A DNA stretch of 12,905 nt from an uncultured Clostridia bacterium (GTDB lineage Bacteria; Bacillota; Clostridia; Christensenellales; CAG-917), in NCBI GenBank assembly GCA_947589635.1, contig CANQCC010000033.1, positions 1 to 12,905 on the forward strand. The letters run 5' to 3'. Made by a program: the position numbers and the translations under genes. The notes below the pieces were generated by a model. It searched no databases and was not told the DNA's origin. It was given only the letters and a program-made list of their open reading frames with translations. Each line of letters opens with the position of its first letter. Positions within the stretch are counted from its first letter, which is position 1. Shown here in pieces: positions 5,547 to 12,193 of the stretch.

Positions 5547-5566
5547 CGGCGCACGTCGGTGCGCCG
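5547..5566 (-). promoter_or_regulatory. Perfect GC-rich hairpin between clpX and engB
   Basis: CGGCGCAC (5547-5554) and GTGCGCCG (5559-5566) form an 8-bp perfect stem with a 4-base loop. On the minus-strand mRNA it follows the clpX stop and is itself followed by a moderately U-rich stretch (TTCTTATT), then the engB AUG. It could be a leaky terminator that lowers engB expression, a processing or stability element at the clpX 3' end, or a translational element. On the plus strand it is followed by T6, but no plus-strand gene ends there. Confidence 0.55.
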
Positions 5567-5574
5567 CAAATTTT

Positions 5575-6831
5575 TTACGCCGTTTTGCTCTCCTCGTCGG
5601 ATTCTCTTATGACGATGGGTTTTGCCTTTTTGCTTATGGCGTCCTCGGTGATGATGACCTTCTTGACGGAATGGTCAGAAGGAATTTCAAACATCAGGTC
5701 GAGCAGCACGTCCTCAAGTATCGCTCTCAATCCGCGCGCGCCCGTGTTGAGCCTTATCGCCATATTCGCCACCGCTCTCAGCGCGGCGTCCTCAAACTCC
5801 AGATCCACGCCGTCTATCTTGAATTGAGTCTGATATTGCTTGACAAGCGCATTCTTAGGCTCGGCAAGTATCTGCACAAGCGCGGCCTCGTCAAGCGCGT
5901 TAAGTCCCACCACGATGGGAACTCTGCCCACAAATTCGGGGATGAGACCGTATTTGATGAGGTCGGAGGGCTGCAAGTCCTTTATAAGCTCGTCATAGCG
6001 GTAATCCTTAGTGCCCTTCACCTTCGAGCCGAAGCCGAGTTTGGAGCTGTCTATGCGCGAATCCACTATCTTGTCGAGGTCTACAAACGCGCCGCCAAGC
6101 AGGAAGAGAATGTTTGTGGTGTCAAGCTGATAACATTCCTGATTGGGATGTTTTCTGCCGCCCTGAGGAGGTACGTTCGCCACGGTGCCCTCGATGATTT
6201 TAAGCAGCGCCTGTTGCACGCCCTCGCCGCTGACGTCGCGGGTGATCGAAACGTTCTCGCCTTTTTTGGCGATCTTGTCAATCTCGTCGATGTAGACGAT
6301 GCCTATTTCGGCGCGTTTAAGGTCTCCGTCCGCTGCCTGAATAAGCTTTAAGAGGATGTTTTCGACGTCCTCGCCGACATAGCCCGCCTCGGTGAGAGTC
6401 GTTGCGTCCGCGACCGCGAAAGGCACGTTGAGGATTTGCGCGAGAGTCTTTGCAAGCAGCGTCTTGCCCGAACCTGTCGGACCCAACAAAAGCACGTTGC
6501 TCTTCTCGATCACGACGTCCTCTTCGCCGTTTTTCCTCGGGGGACGAACGCGGCTTATGCGCTTATAGTGGTTGTAGACTGCGACGGACAGCACGCGCTT
6601 TGCGTTTTCCTGTCCGATGATGTATTCGTCAAGTCTTTTCTTGATTTGCGCGGGCGTATACAAACTCAGCCCCCCGGCGCTTTCAATGTCCACGGAGGTC
6701 AGAATACGGTTGCAAATTTCCACGCAGCCGTCGCAAATATACACGTTGTTAGGCCCGCTGATAAGTTTTGTCACCTCGCTTTCGCTTCTTCCGCAAAAGC
6801 TGCAGATCGGGTCTTTAGAGTTTCTGTCCAT
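5575..6831 (-). CDS. clpX: ATP-dependent Clp protease ATP-binding subunit ClpX
   Basis: ClpX is the AAA+ unfoldase that feeds substrates into ClpP in the cytoplasm. The 418-residue product has the N-terminal zinc-binding domain (C10, C13, C33, C36), Walker A GPTGSGKT (117-124), pore loop GYVG (150-153), Walker B IVYIDEID with D182 and E183, and the sensor-2 region NTGARGLRAILE. The C-terminus is a short charged tail. The ATG at 6831 is preferred because AAGGA lies 5 bases upstream and MDRNSKDPICSFCG matches the family start; the frame stays open 14 codons further up without a better signal. It lies 82 bases after clpP and shares the tig promoter, unless an internal promoter exists that I could not see. 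Confidence 0.97.
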   Translation of the reverse strand: MDRNSKDPICSFCGRSESEVTKLISGPNNVYICDGCVEICNRILTSVDIESAGGLSLYTPAQIKKRLDEYIIGQENAKRVLSVAVYNHYKRISRVRPPRKNGEEDVVIEKSNVLLLGPTGSGKTLLAKTLAQILNVPFAVADATTLTEAGYVGEDVENILLKLIQAADGDLKRAEIGIVYIDEIDKIAKKGENVSITRDVSGEGVQQALLKIIEGTVANVPPQGGRKHPNQECYQLDTTNILFLLGGAFVDLDKIVDSRIDSSKLGFGSKVKGTKDYRYDELIKDLQPSDLIKYGLIPEFVGRVPIVVGLNALDEAALVQILAEPKNALVKQYQTQFKIDGVDLEFEDAALRAVANMAIRLNTGARGLRAILEDVLLDLMFEIPSDHSVKKVIITEDAISKKAKPIVIRESDEESKTA

Positions 6832-6913
6832 ATGCGTCCTTACGGCGATCCGTGCGCATAAACTTAAATTCATGCGGTTTGAATGCCGATTTTGATAGAT
6901 TTTGCCGTGGGCG

Positions 6914-7516
6914 TCACTTCCTGCTGTAGAAGATCTTGTCCACTATGCCATAACTTTCCGCCTCTTCCGCCGACATATAGAAATCTCTGTCGGTATCGAC
7001 CTCTATCTTCGAAAGGTCTTGCCCCGTGTTGGCGGCGAGGATCTCGTTGAGGCGCTGTTTTGTCTTGAGTATCTGCGTCGCGACAATGGCGATGTCGCTC
7101 GCCTGTCCCTGCGCTCCGCCGAGAGGCTGATGGATCATCACCTTGGAGTTTGGCAGCGCATAGCGTTTGCCTTTCGCGCCCGACGAGAGCAAAAACGCTC
7201 CCATCGACGCCGCCATGCCTATGCAGATCGTGGACACGTCGCACTTGATGTAGTTCATCGTATCATAGATCGCAAATCCCGCCGTGACGGAGCCGCCCGG
7301 GCTGTTGATGTAAAGACTGATATCCTTTTGCGAATCCTTGCCCTCAAGATAGATGAGCTGCGCCACGACAGTGTCTGCGACCGCGTCGTCTATCTCCCCG
7401 GTAAGGAAAATTATTCTGTCCTCAAGCAAGCGGCTGTAGATGTCGTAAGACCTCTCGCCTCTGCCCGTCTGCTCGACGACCATGGGTATAAGTTGACTTT
7501 TTATGCCTCTTTCCAT
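6914..7516 (-). CDS. clpP: ATP-dependent Clp protease proteolytic subunit ClpP
   Basis: ClpP is the tetradecameric serine protease that partners with ClpX. The 200-residue product has the full catalytic triad: S104 in GMAASMGAF, H129 in MIHQPLGG and D178 in DTDRDF, at the usual spacings of 25 and 74 residues. The N-terminus reads LIPMVVEQTGRGERSYDIYS, the conserved mature start region. The ATG at 7516 is chosen because GGAGG (7523-7527) lies 6 bases upstream; the frame is open 9 codons further but lacks a ribosome-binding signal. It lies between tig and clpX as in many bacteria. No CtsR or CIRCE operator was seen upstream. Confidence 0.98.
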   Translation of the reverse strand: MERGIKSQLIPMVVEQTGRGERSYDIYSRLLEDRIIFLTGEIDDAVADTVVAQLIYLEGKDSQKDISLYINSPGGSVTAGFAIYDTMNYIKCDVSTICIGMAASMGAFLLSSGAKGKRYALPNSKVMIHQPLGGAQGQASDIAIVATQILKTKQRLNEILAANTGQDLSKIEVDTDRDFYMSAEEAESYGIVDKIFYSRK

Positions 7517-7569
7517 TTTCATCCTCCGTCTGATGACAGCCAATTTATTTTACACTTTTAAGGTCGTTA

Positions 7570-9042
7570 TTATTCTGCCTTATTGTCTTCGGGCTCTGCC
7601 TTTTTTGTTGTTTTTTTGGCGGGAGCCTTCTTTTTGGGAGCCTCTTTCTTCTCCTCGGCATTTTCCTCTGCAGTCACATCCGCTGCGGGAGCCTGTTCAG
7701 TCTCGGTCTGCTCGGTTGCGGCGGGCTTTTTAGCGCTCTTTTTGGCTGCGGGTTTCTTTAATGGGGTCTCGTTGAATTGCTTGAGCAGATCCATAAGTTT
7801 TCTCGACATCACGGAGTTGACGATATAGTCGAAATATTGCTTATCGATATGCTTTTTGAACTCCTCCGAAGTCATGGAGTTTGCATCGGCAAGCTCTTCT
7901 ATCTTAGCGTCAATCTCGGCGTCGGAGATCTGGATATCTTCCTTTTCGACTATCGCGCTAAGCACAAGGCGAACCTTGACTCTCTTGACGGCGCTCTCGT
8001 TGTACTCGGCAAGCAATTGCTCCCTTGTCATGTTGAGATATGTAAGATATTGATCCAGCTTAAGTCCCTGACGCTCGAGGCGGGATTCAAACTCCGCGAC
8101 CATGTCGTCCGCCTCGCGTTTGACCATGCTGTCGGGAAGTTCGACCTCGGACGCGTCCACGATGGCGTCCACGATGGCGTCCTGATAGGCGTTTTCCGCG
8201 CGCTCTTCGGCCTTTTTGACAAGCTGCGCCTTGACGTCCGCCCTGTACTCCTCAAGAGTGGAAAACTCCGAAATATCCTTGGCAAACTCGTCGTCGAGGG
8301 CGGGAAGCTCCTTCTTCTTGACCGCGTGCACGGTGCATGCGAATTTGGCGGGTTGTCCGGCAAGCTCCTTGGCGGTGTAGTTTTCGGGGAAAGTCACGTC
8401 GACGTCTTTCACGTCGCCCGCCTTCACGCCCACAAGCTGCTCCTCAAAGCAGGGAATGAAGGACCCGGAGCCAAGCTCGAGGTCATAATCGTTGCCGCTG
8501 CCGCCCTCAAACGCCACTCCGTCGCGGGTGCCCACAAAGTCTATGGTGACGGTGTCGCCCATCTTGGCCTCGCCGTCATACGCCACAAAGCGCGCCTGTT
8601 TTTCCTGCTGTTGTTTTACGACTTCGTCCACGTCGGCGTCGGAGATTTCCTCCGTCTTCTTCTGAATGCCCAAGCCCTTGTATTCGCCAAGTTTGACCTC
8701 GGGCTCCACCGTGACGGTAACGGCATAGGATACGCCGCCGTCCTCTTTGGCGTCGACGTCGTCCACGCTGTCCACCGAGAAAATTCTGTATTCGCCGCTG
8801 TTTTCAAGCTCGTTCAAAGACTTGTCAAGAAGGTGATCCACCGCGTCCGAGAAGAACACATAGGGACCGTACATCCCCTCTATGACCTTGCGAGGAGCGT
8901 GTCCCTTTCTGAATCCGGGGACGGAATATTTGCCTCTTGTCCTCGTATAAACGACATTGACTGCCTCGTTATATTCGTCTTTGGAGACGGTGTAGCTGAA
9001 TTTGATTTGGCTCTTGGCGAGCTTTTCGACTGTGTAGTTCAT
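7570..9042 (-). CDS. tig: Trigger factor, ribosome-associated chaperone and peptidyl-prolyl isomerase, with a charged C-terminal tail
   Basis: Trigger factor binds the ribosome exit tunnel and assists folding of nascent chains. The 490-residue product has the ribosome-docking signature GFRKGHAP (43-50), an FKBP-type isomerase domain at about 160-245 (MGDTVTIDFVGTRDGVAFEG onward) and the helical chaperone domain to about residue 425. Residues 428-490 are a low-complexity Lys/Ala/Glu/Pro tail with KKPAAKK-like motifs, absent from the usual family length of about 430. The ATG at 9042 is preferred over the in-frame ATG at 9066 because GGAGG lies just upstream of it and MNYTVEKL fits the family. 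The first gene of the operon, its mRNA should start near 9084. A 12-bp tandem repeat (about 8152-8182) encodes the AIVDAIVDA segment. Confidence 0.97.
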   Translation of the reverse strand: MNYTVEKLAKSQIKFSYTVSKDEYNEAVNVVYTRTRGKYSVPGFRKGHAPRKVIEGMYGPYVFFSDAVDHLLDKSLNELENSGEYRIFSVDSVDDVDAKEDGGVSYAVTVTVEPEVKLGEYKGLGIQKKTEEISDADVDEVVKQQQEKQARFVAYDGEAKMGDTVTIDFVGTRDGVAFEGGSGNDYDLELGSGSFIPCFEEQLVGVKAGDVKDVDVTFPENYTAKELAGQPAKFACTVHAVKKKELPALDDEFAKDISEFSTLEEYRADVKAQLVKKAEERAENAYQDAIVDAIVDASEVELPDSMVKREADDMVAEFESRLERQGLKLDQYLTYLNMTREQLLAEYNESAVKRVKVRLVLSAIVEKEDIQISDAEIDAKIEELADANSMTSEEFKKHIDKQYFDYIVNSVMSRKLMDLLKQFNETPLKKPAAKKSAKKPAATEQTETEQAPAADVTAEENAEEKKEAPKKKAPAKKTTKKAEPEDNKAE

Positions 9043-9090
9043 TGATCCTCCGACGCCTTTCGGCATATAATATTTTTACAAGTAATAGAG

Positions 9091-9119
9091 ATTATAGCAG
9101 AATACATTTCAAAATGCAA
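9091..9119 (-). promoter_or_regulatory. SigA promoter of the tig-clpP-clpX-engB operon
   Basis: TTGCAT (9114-9119), a 17-bp spacer and TATAAT (9091-9096) with an upstream TGn extension. The expected start is near 9084, giving a leader of about 42 bases before the tig ATG at 9042. Its -35 lies only 21 bp from the -35 of the divergent rqcH promoter. Confidence 0.88.
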
Positions 9120-9140
9120 CACAAAAATGAGGACAGAGTG

Positions 9141-9169
9141 TTGAAAATAAACAAAAAAAATGCTAATAT
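9141..9169 (+). promoter_or_regulatory. SigA promoter of rqcH, predicting a leaderless mRNA
   Basis: TTGAAA (9141-9146), a 17-bp spacer and TAATAT (9164-9169), preceded by TGC at 9161-9163, which makes an extended -10. The -10 ends six bases before the ATG at 9176, so the transcript should start at about the A of the start codon. No SD is present. Confidence 0.8.
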
Positions 9170-9175
9170 GATGCC

Positions 9176-10855
9176 ATGGGAAGCGACTTATTTGCATTAA
9201 AAGCGCTCGCGGACGAGCTGAACGCCTGTCTGAAGGGCGCGCGAATAGACAAGATCCAGCAGCCGGAAGCGGATGAATTTCGGTTTTTTGTGCGCGGAGG
9301 AGGCAAAAATATGTGCCTTGTAGCCTCGTGCAACGCGCAAATGCCCCGTCTTCATCTTACGGTTTCCAGAAAGCCGAGCCCTCAGGTCGCGCCCAACATG
9401 CTTATGCTTTTGAGAAAATACCTCTCCGTCGCGAGTATCGACGGCGTGGAAATTTTCGGCGCGGACAGAATAATCAGGATAAAATTCAACGCCAAGACGG
9501 AGCTTAAGGACGACGCGGTCTACTTTTTGTTTGTGGAGATCATGAACAGGTATTCCAACATCGTCTTTACCGACGAAAACTATATCGTGCTTGACGCCGT
9601 AAAGCATCTGCCGCTTGACATCGCAAGAAGCCACGTCGTGCTCAGAGGCGTTAAATATTGCCCCGTTCCCCAACAAAAAACAAGCTATCTGAAGGACTGC
9701 GGCGAAATTTTGGACGCCTATTCTGGCGGAGACCTCAGAAAATATATCATCTCCAACATATCGGGGTTCAGCCTTGCGACCGTGGACGAACTTCTTACCC
9801 GCGCGGGCTTGGAAGGCAAATCCTCCCGCCTTGACGAGGAGGAGCGCAAACGCCTTGACGAGACGCTTGAAAATTTCCGTCTACTTACGCCATCGCCCTG
9901 CATAATCGCCGGGGAGGCGTACCCTATGCCCTACGTCAGCCTTGACGCGGAGGGGACGCCGTATCCGACCATGAGCGAGGCGTACGACGCGCTTTACACC
10001 GCCGCGGATCGCGAATACCGCAATAAAAACCGCCTTAAAGCGCTGTCGACGCAGATAAAAAATTTGCGCAACCGCGTGCAAAAAAACATCAACGACGACC
10101 TGCAGCGCCTCGCGGAATGCGAGCAAATGGATAAATATCGCGTCTGGGGCGAGCTTGTCGTCAACAACATATACAAAATAGAACGCGGAGACAGCGTGCT
10201 GCACTGCCTCAATTACTATGACGGGACGGAGGTTGATATCCCCCTAGACGTCAAGCTGCCGCCGTCGAGAAACTCCGCCAATTACTACGCAAAATACAAC
10301 AAACTTAAGCGCACCAAAGAGTTCGTCTCCAAAAAACTTGTGCACGACGAAGACCTTTTAAGCTACATCATGTCCATAGAGGACGAGCTTGAGCACCTGC
10401 CCTTCGACGCCTCCGCCACACCGATTGAGGAGGAGATCGCGGCTATAACCGGAAGCAAAAAGAAGACTAAAGGCAAAGTGCGCAAGGAGTTGCCCGACTC
10501 CCCCTACGTCTACCAAATAGACGGCTTTACCATATATCGCGGAAAAAACAACGTCCAGAACGACGAGATAACCTTCAGATTGGCGTCCTCTAACGACATC
10601 TGGATGCACTTAAAAGCGGAGCACGGCGCGCATACCGTCATAATCTGTGAAGGGCGCCAAGTCCCCGACAAAGTGCTCAACATAGCCGCGGAGATCACCG
10701 CAAGCACAAAACAAGCGGCGTGCGACGTGGACTTTACCCGCCGCAGAAACGTCAGGCGCAAGCCGGGCGGCCATCCCGGGCAAGTAATTTATGTGGATTA
10801 TGAGACCATCCACGCGAAAAACGACGCACATGAGGAGTTTTTGATAAGAAGATGA
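9176..10855 (+). CDS. rqcH: NFACT-family ribosome quality control protein RqcH
   Basis: RqcH (Rqc2/NEMF homologue, also annotated as a fibronectin-binding FbpA-like protein) binds stalled 50S-peptidyl-tRNA complexes and recruits Ala-tRNA to add C-terminal alanine tails that mark the product for degradation. The 559-residue product begins with an NFACT-N domain (LADELN, GARIDKIQQPE). D97-R98 in FGADRIIRI match the DR pair needed for tRNA binding in the B. subtilis enzyme. A coiled-coil-like middle region follows (about 270-400). The C-terminal NFACT-R domain (about 495-545) contains GKNNVQNDEITFRLASSNDI and WMHLKAEHGAHTVI. The ATG at 9176 gives the expected N-terminus. It sits opposite tig-clpP-clpX; ClpXP degrades alanine-tailed proteins in Bacillus, so the neighbourhood is functionally coherent. 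Confidence 0.96.
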   Translation: MGSDLFALKALADELNACLKGARIDKIQQPEADEFRFFVRGGGKNMCLVASCNAQMPRLHLTVSRKPSPQVAPNMLMLLRKYLSVASIDGVEIFGADRIIRIKFNAKTELKDDAVYFLFVEIMNRYSNIVFTDENYIVLDAVKHLPLDIARSHVVLRGVKYCPVPQQKTSYLKDCGEILDAYSGGDLRKYIISNISGFSLATVDELLTRAGLEGKSSRLDEEERKRLDETLENFRLLTPSPCIIAGEAYPMPYVSLDAEGTPYPTMSEAYDALYTAADREYRNKNRLKALSTQIKNLRNRVQKNINDDLQRLAECEQMDKYRVWGELVVNNIYKIERGDSVLHCLNYYDGTEVDIPLDVKLPPSRNSANYYAKYNKLKRTKEFVSKKLVHDEDLLSYIMSIEDELEHLPFDASATPIEEEIAAITGSKKKTKGKVRKELPDSPYVYQIDGFTIYRGKNNVQNDEITFRLASSNDIWMHLKAEHGAHTVIICEGRQVPDKVLNIAAEITASTKQAACDVDFTRRRNVRRKPGGHPGQVIYVDYETIHAKNDAHEEFLIRR

Positions 10856-11211
10856 CAACGGACAATGCCGACGAAAAGATATATACCTTTGTGAACGTCG
10901 TTTTCAAAGAGACGGACGAGACGACCTATTGCTATCTTGCGGACTTCGAGATACACGCGGAGGACCTTGCCGAGGTCATGACAGCAGAGGGCAAAAAGTA
11001 CACAGTGGTGGCCTACATAGACAGGACGACGGCGGACAAAGCTCCCTATCCGTTTGAAAAACTCAAGCACATCACATCAAGAGTGGCGAAAGACTCTCCC
11101 CATTATGCCGCGCTTTACTCGAAATACATACTTGATTGCGTCACGGATTGGAACAAAAACGACCCCTTCCCGGAAGACTTCGCGAACGACGGGGATTTTG
11201 AGGAAGATTAG
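10852..11211 (+). CDS. Small protein of unknown function translationally coupled to rqcH
   Basis: The 119-residue acidic product starts in an ATGA overlap with the rqcH stop, so its translation probably depends on rqcH. The N-terminal half (YTFVNVVFKETDETTYCYLA, then a strand-rich stretch ending KKYTVVAYI) reads like a small beta-barrel of the type seen in short clostridial proteins. The segment APYPFEKLKHI (residues 63-73) resembles a recurring end motif of those proteins as I recall them. The remainder is helical and the last 15 residues are acidic. There is no signal peptide or membrane segment. I cannot name a family. It ends about 60 bases before a plus-strand terminator. Confidence 0.85.
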   Translation: MTTDNADEKIYTFVNVVFKETDETTYCYLADFEIHAEDLAEVMTAEGKKYTVVAYIDRTTADKAPYPFEKLKHITSRVAKDSPHYAALYSKYILDCVTDWNKNDPFPEDFANDGDFEED

Positions 11212-11236
11212 GATATAAACGTCTTGAAAAGATTAT

Positions 11237-11260
11237 AAAAAATCGGCTGATTTTGCCGAT
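11237..11260 (-). terminator. Intrinsic terminator of the lspA-rluD operon
   Basis: ATCGGC (11242-11247) and GCCGAT (11255-11260) pair over 6 bp with a 7-base loop. On the minus strand the stem is followed by T6 (11237-11242, partly inside the stem). It begins 32 bases beyond the rluD stop. Confidence 0.8.
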
Positions 11261-11273
11261 AATGTTAAAAAAT

Positions 11274-11301
11274 AATCGGTTAGATGACCGATTTATTTTT
11301 T
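11274..11301 (+). terminator. Intrinsic terminator of the rqcH operon, overlapping the rluD stop codon
   Basis: AATCGGT (11274-11280) and ACCGATT (11287-11293) form a 7-bp stem with a 6-base loop, followed by TTTATTTTTT (11292-11301). It ends the plus-strand transcript of rqcH and the 119-residue protein. Its right arm overlaps the rluD stop codon (11293-11295). Confidence 0.82.
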
Positions 11302-12189
11302 GCGCAGGGTTTTAAGCGCCTCCTTAAAACATGTGGGAAGCGGTGCGGTAAAGCTCATCTCCTCCCCCGTGTGCGGATGTTTGAGTTTGAGTTGGGCGGC
11401 GTGCAAAAGCTGTCCGTCCGAACACAATTTTTGCGAGCCTCCATACACCGGGTCGCCGACTATTGGATGCCCGATATGCGCGCAATGCACGCGGATCTGA
11501 TGCGTCCTTCCCGTCTCGAGTTCGAAGCGGACAAGCGTATATGCCTTAAAGCGCTCCAAAACTCTGAAATGGGTCACGGCGCGGCGACCGCCTGCGTCTA
11601 TCGCCATCTTTTTTCTGTCCCGCTTGCTCCGCGCAATTGGTGCGTCAATGGTGCCGCTGTCCTGCTTGATATTGCCGTCGCAAAGCCCGATATATATCCT
11701 GCGAGCGGTCTTTTTTTCTATCTGCGAGGCGAGCGAGCGATGCGCTTCGTCGTTTTTTGCGACCACGATAAGACCCGAGGTATCCTTATCCAATCTATGC
11801 ACTATCCCGGGACGGACTACGCCGTTAATGCCGCTAAGACTGTCCAGGTTGAAAAGCAGCGCGTTGACAAGCGTATCGTTGCCCTTATAGGAGCTTGCGG
11901 GATGTACGACCATGCCGCGAGGCTTGTCTATCACGGCAAAGTATTCGTCCTGAAATATGATATCTAAAGGGATATTTTGTGCCGAAATGTCAAGAGGAAT
12001 CGCGGGTTTGGGCAAAAATTCCACCGTGTTGCCCTCTCTAAGTTCGAAGCCGCTTTTGAAATGAAGTACGCCGTCCACTTCAACGCCGTCCTTCTCTATC
12101 GCGCTCTTTGCCTGCGAGCGAGATATGTCGGCGCGCTCGGACAAAAACACGTCGAGGCGTATCTTGTTGACGTCCACGGTGTACAGCAT
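11293..12189 (-). CDS. rluD: RluA/RluD-family 23S rRNA pseudouridine synthase (YlyB type)
   Basis: The 298-residue product has an N-terminal S4 RNA-binding domain (IRLDVFLSERADISRSQAKS, about 10-29). The RluA-type catalytic domain carries HRLDKDTSGL (131-140), in which D134 is the catalytic aspartate that converts uridine to pseudouridine. Further family motifs are DKPRGMVVHPA (88-98) and LETGRTHQIRVHCAHIGHPI near the C-terminus. Length is normal. The exact target sites (RluD-like helix 69 or others) cannot be deduced from the sequence, so the symbol denotes family membership. The ATG lies 4 bases after the lspA stop with a GAGG inside the end of lspA, so the two genes are co-translated. The lspA-rluD order matches lspA-ylyB in Bacillus. 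Confidence 0.95.
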   Translation of the reverse strand: MLYTVDVNKIRLDVFLSERADISRSQAKSAIEKDGVEVDGVLHFKSGFELREGNTVEFLPKPAIPLDISAQNIPLDIIFQDEYFAVIDKPRGMVVHPASSYKGNDTLVNALLFNLDSLSGINGVVRPGIVHRLDKDTSGLIVVAKNDEAHRSLASQIEKKTARRIYIGLCDGNIKQDSGTIDAPIARSKRDRKKMAIDAGGRRAVTHFRVLERFKAYTLVRFELETGRTHQIRVHCAHIGHPIVGDPVYGGSQKLCSDGQLLHAAQLKLKHPHTGEEMSFTAPLPTCFKEALKTLRKK

Positions 12190-12193
12190 ACGC

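Noticed and set aside
8152..8182. 12-bp tandem repeat within tig
   Set aside because: It encodes AIVDAIVDA in a helical region of a conserved gene and is too short to be a separate element; it is noted in the tig entry only.
7777..9045. 422-codon plus-strand open frame opposite trigger factor, and similar long frames opposite rsmH, engB, clpX and clpP
   Set aside because: They mirror the codons of strongly conserved genes on the other strand, have no SD, and show Leu/Val/His-rich composition typical of antisense frames.
9043..9066. Upstream ATG at 9066 as the trigger factor start
   Set aside because: No SD precedes it, whereas GGAGG stands directly before the ATG at 9042, which also gives the expected family N-terminus.
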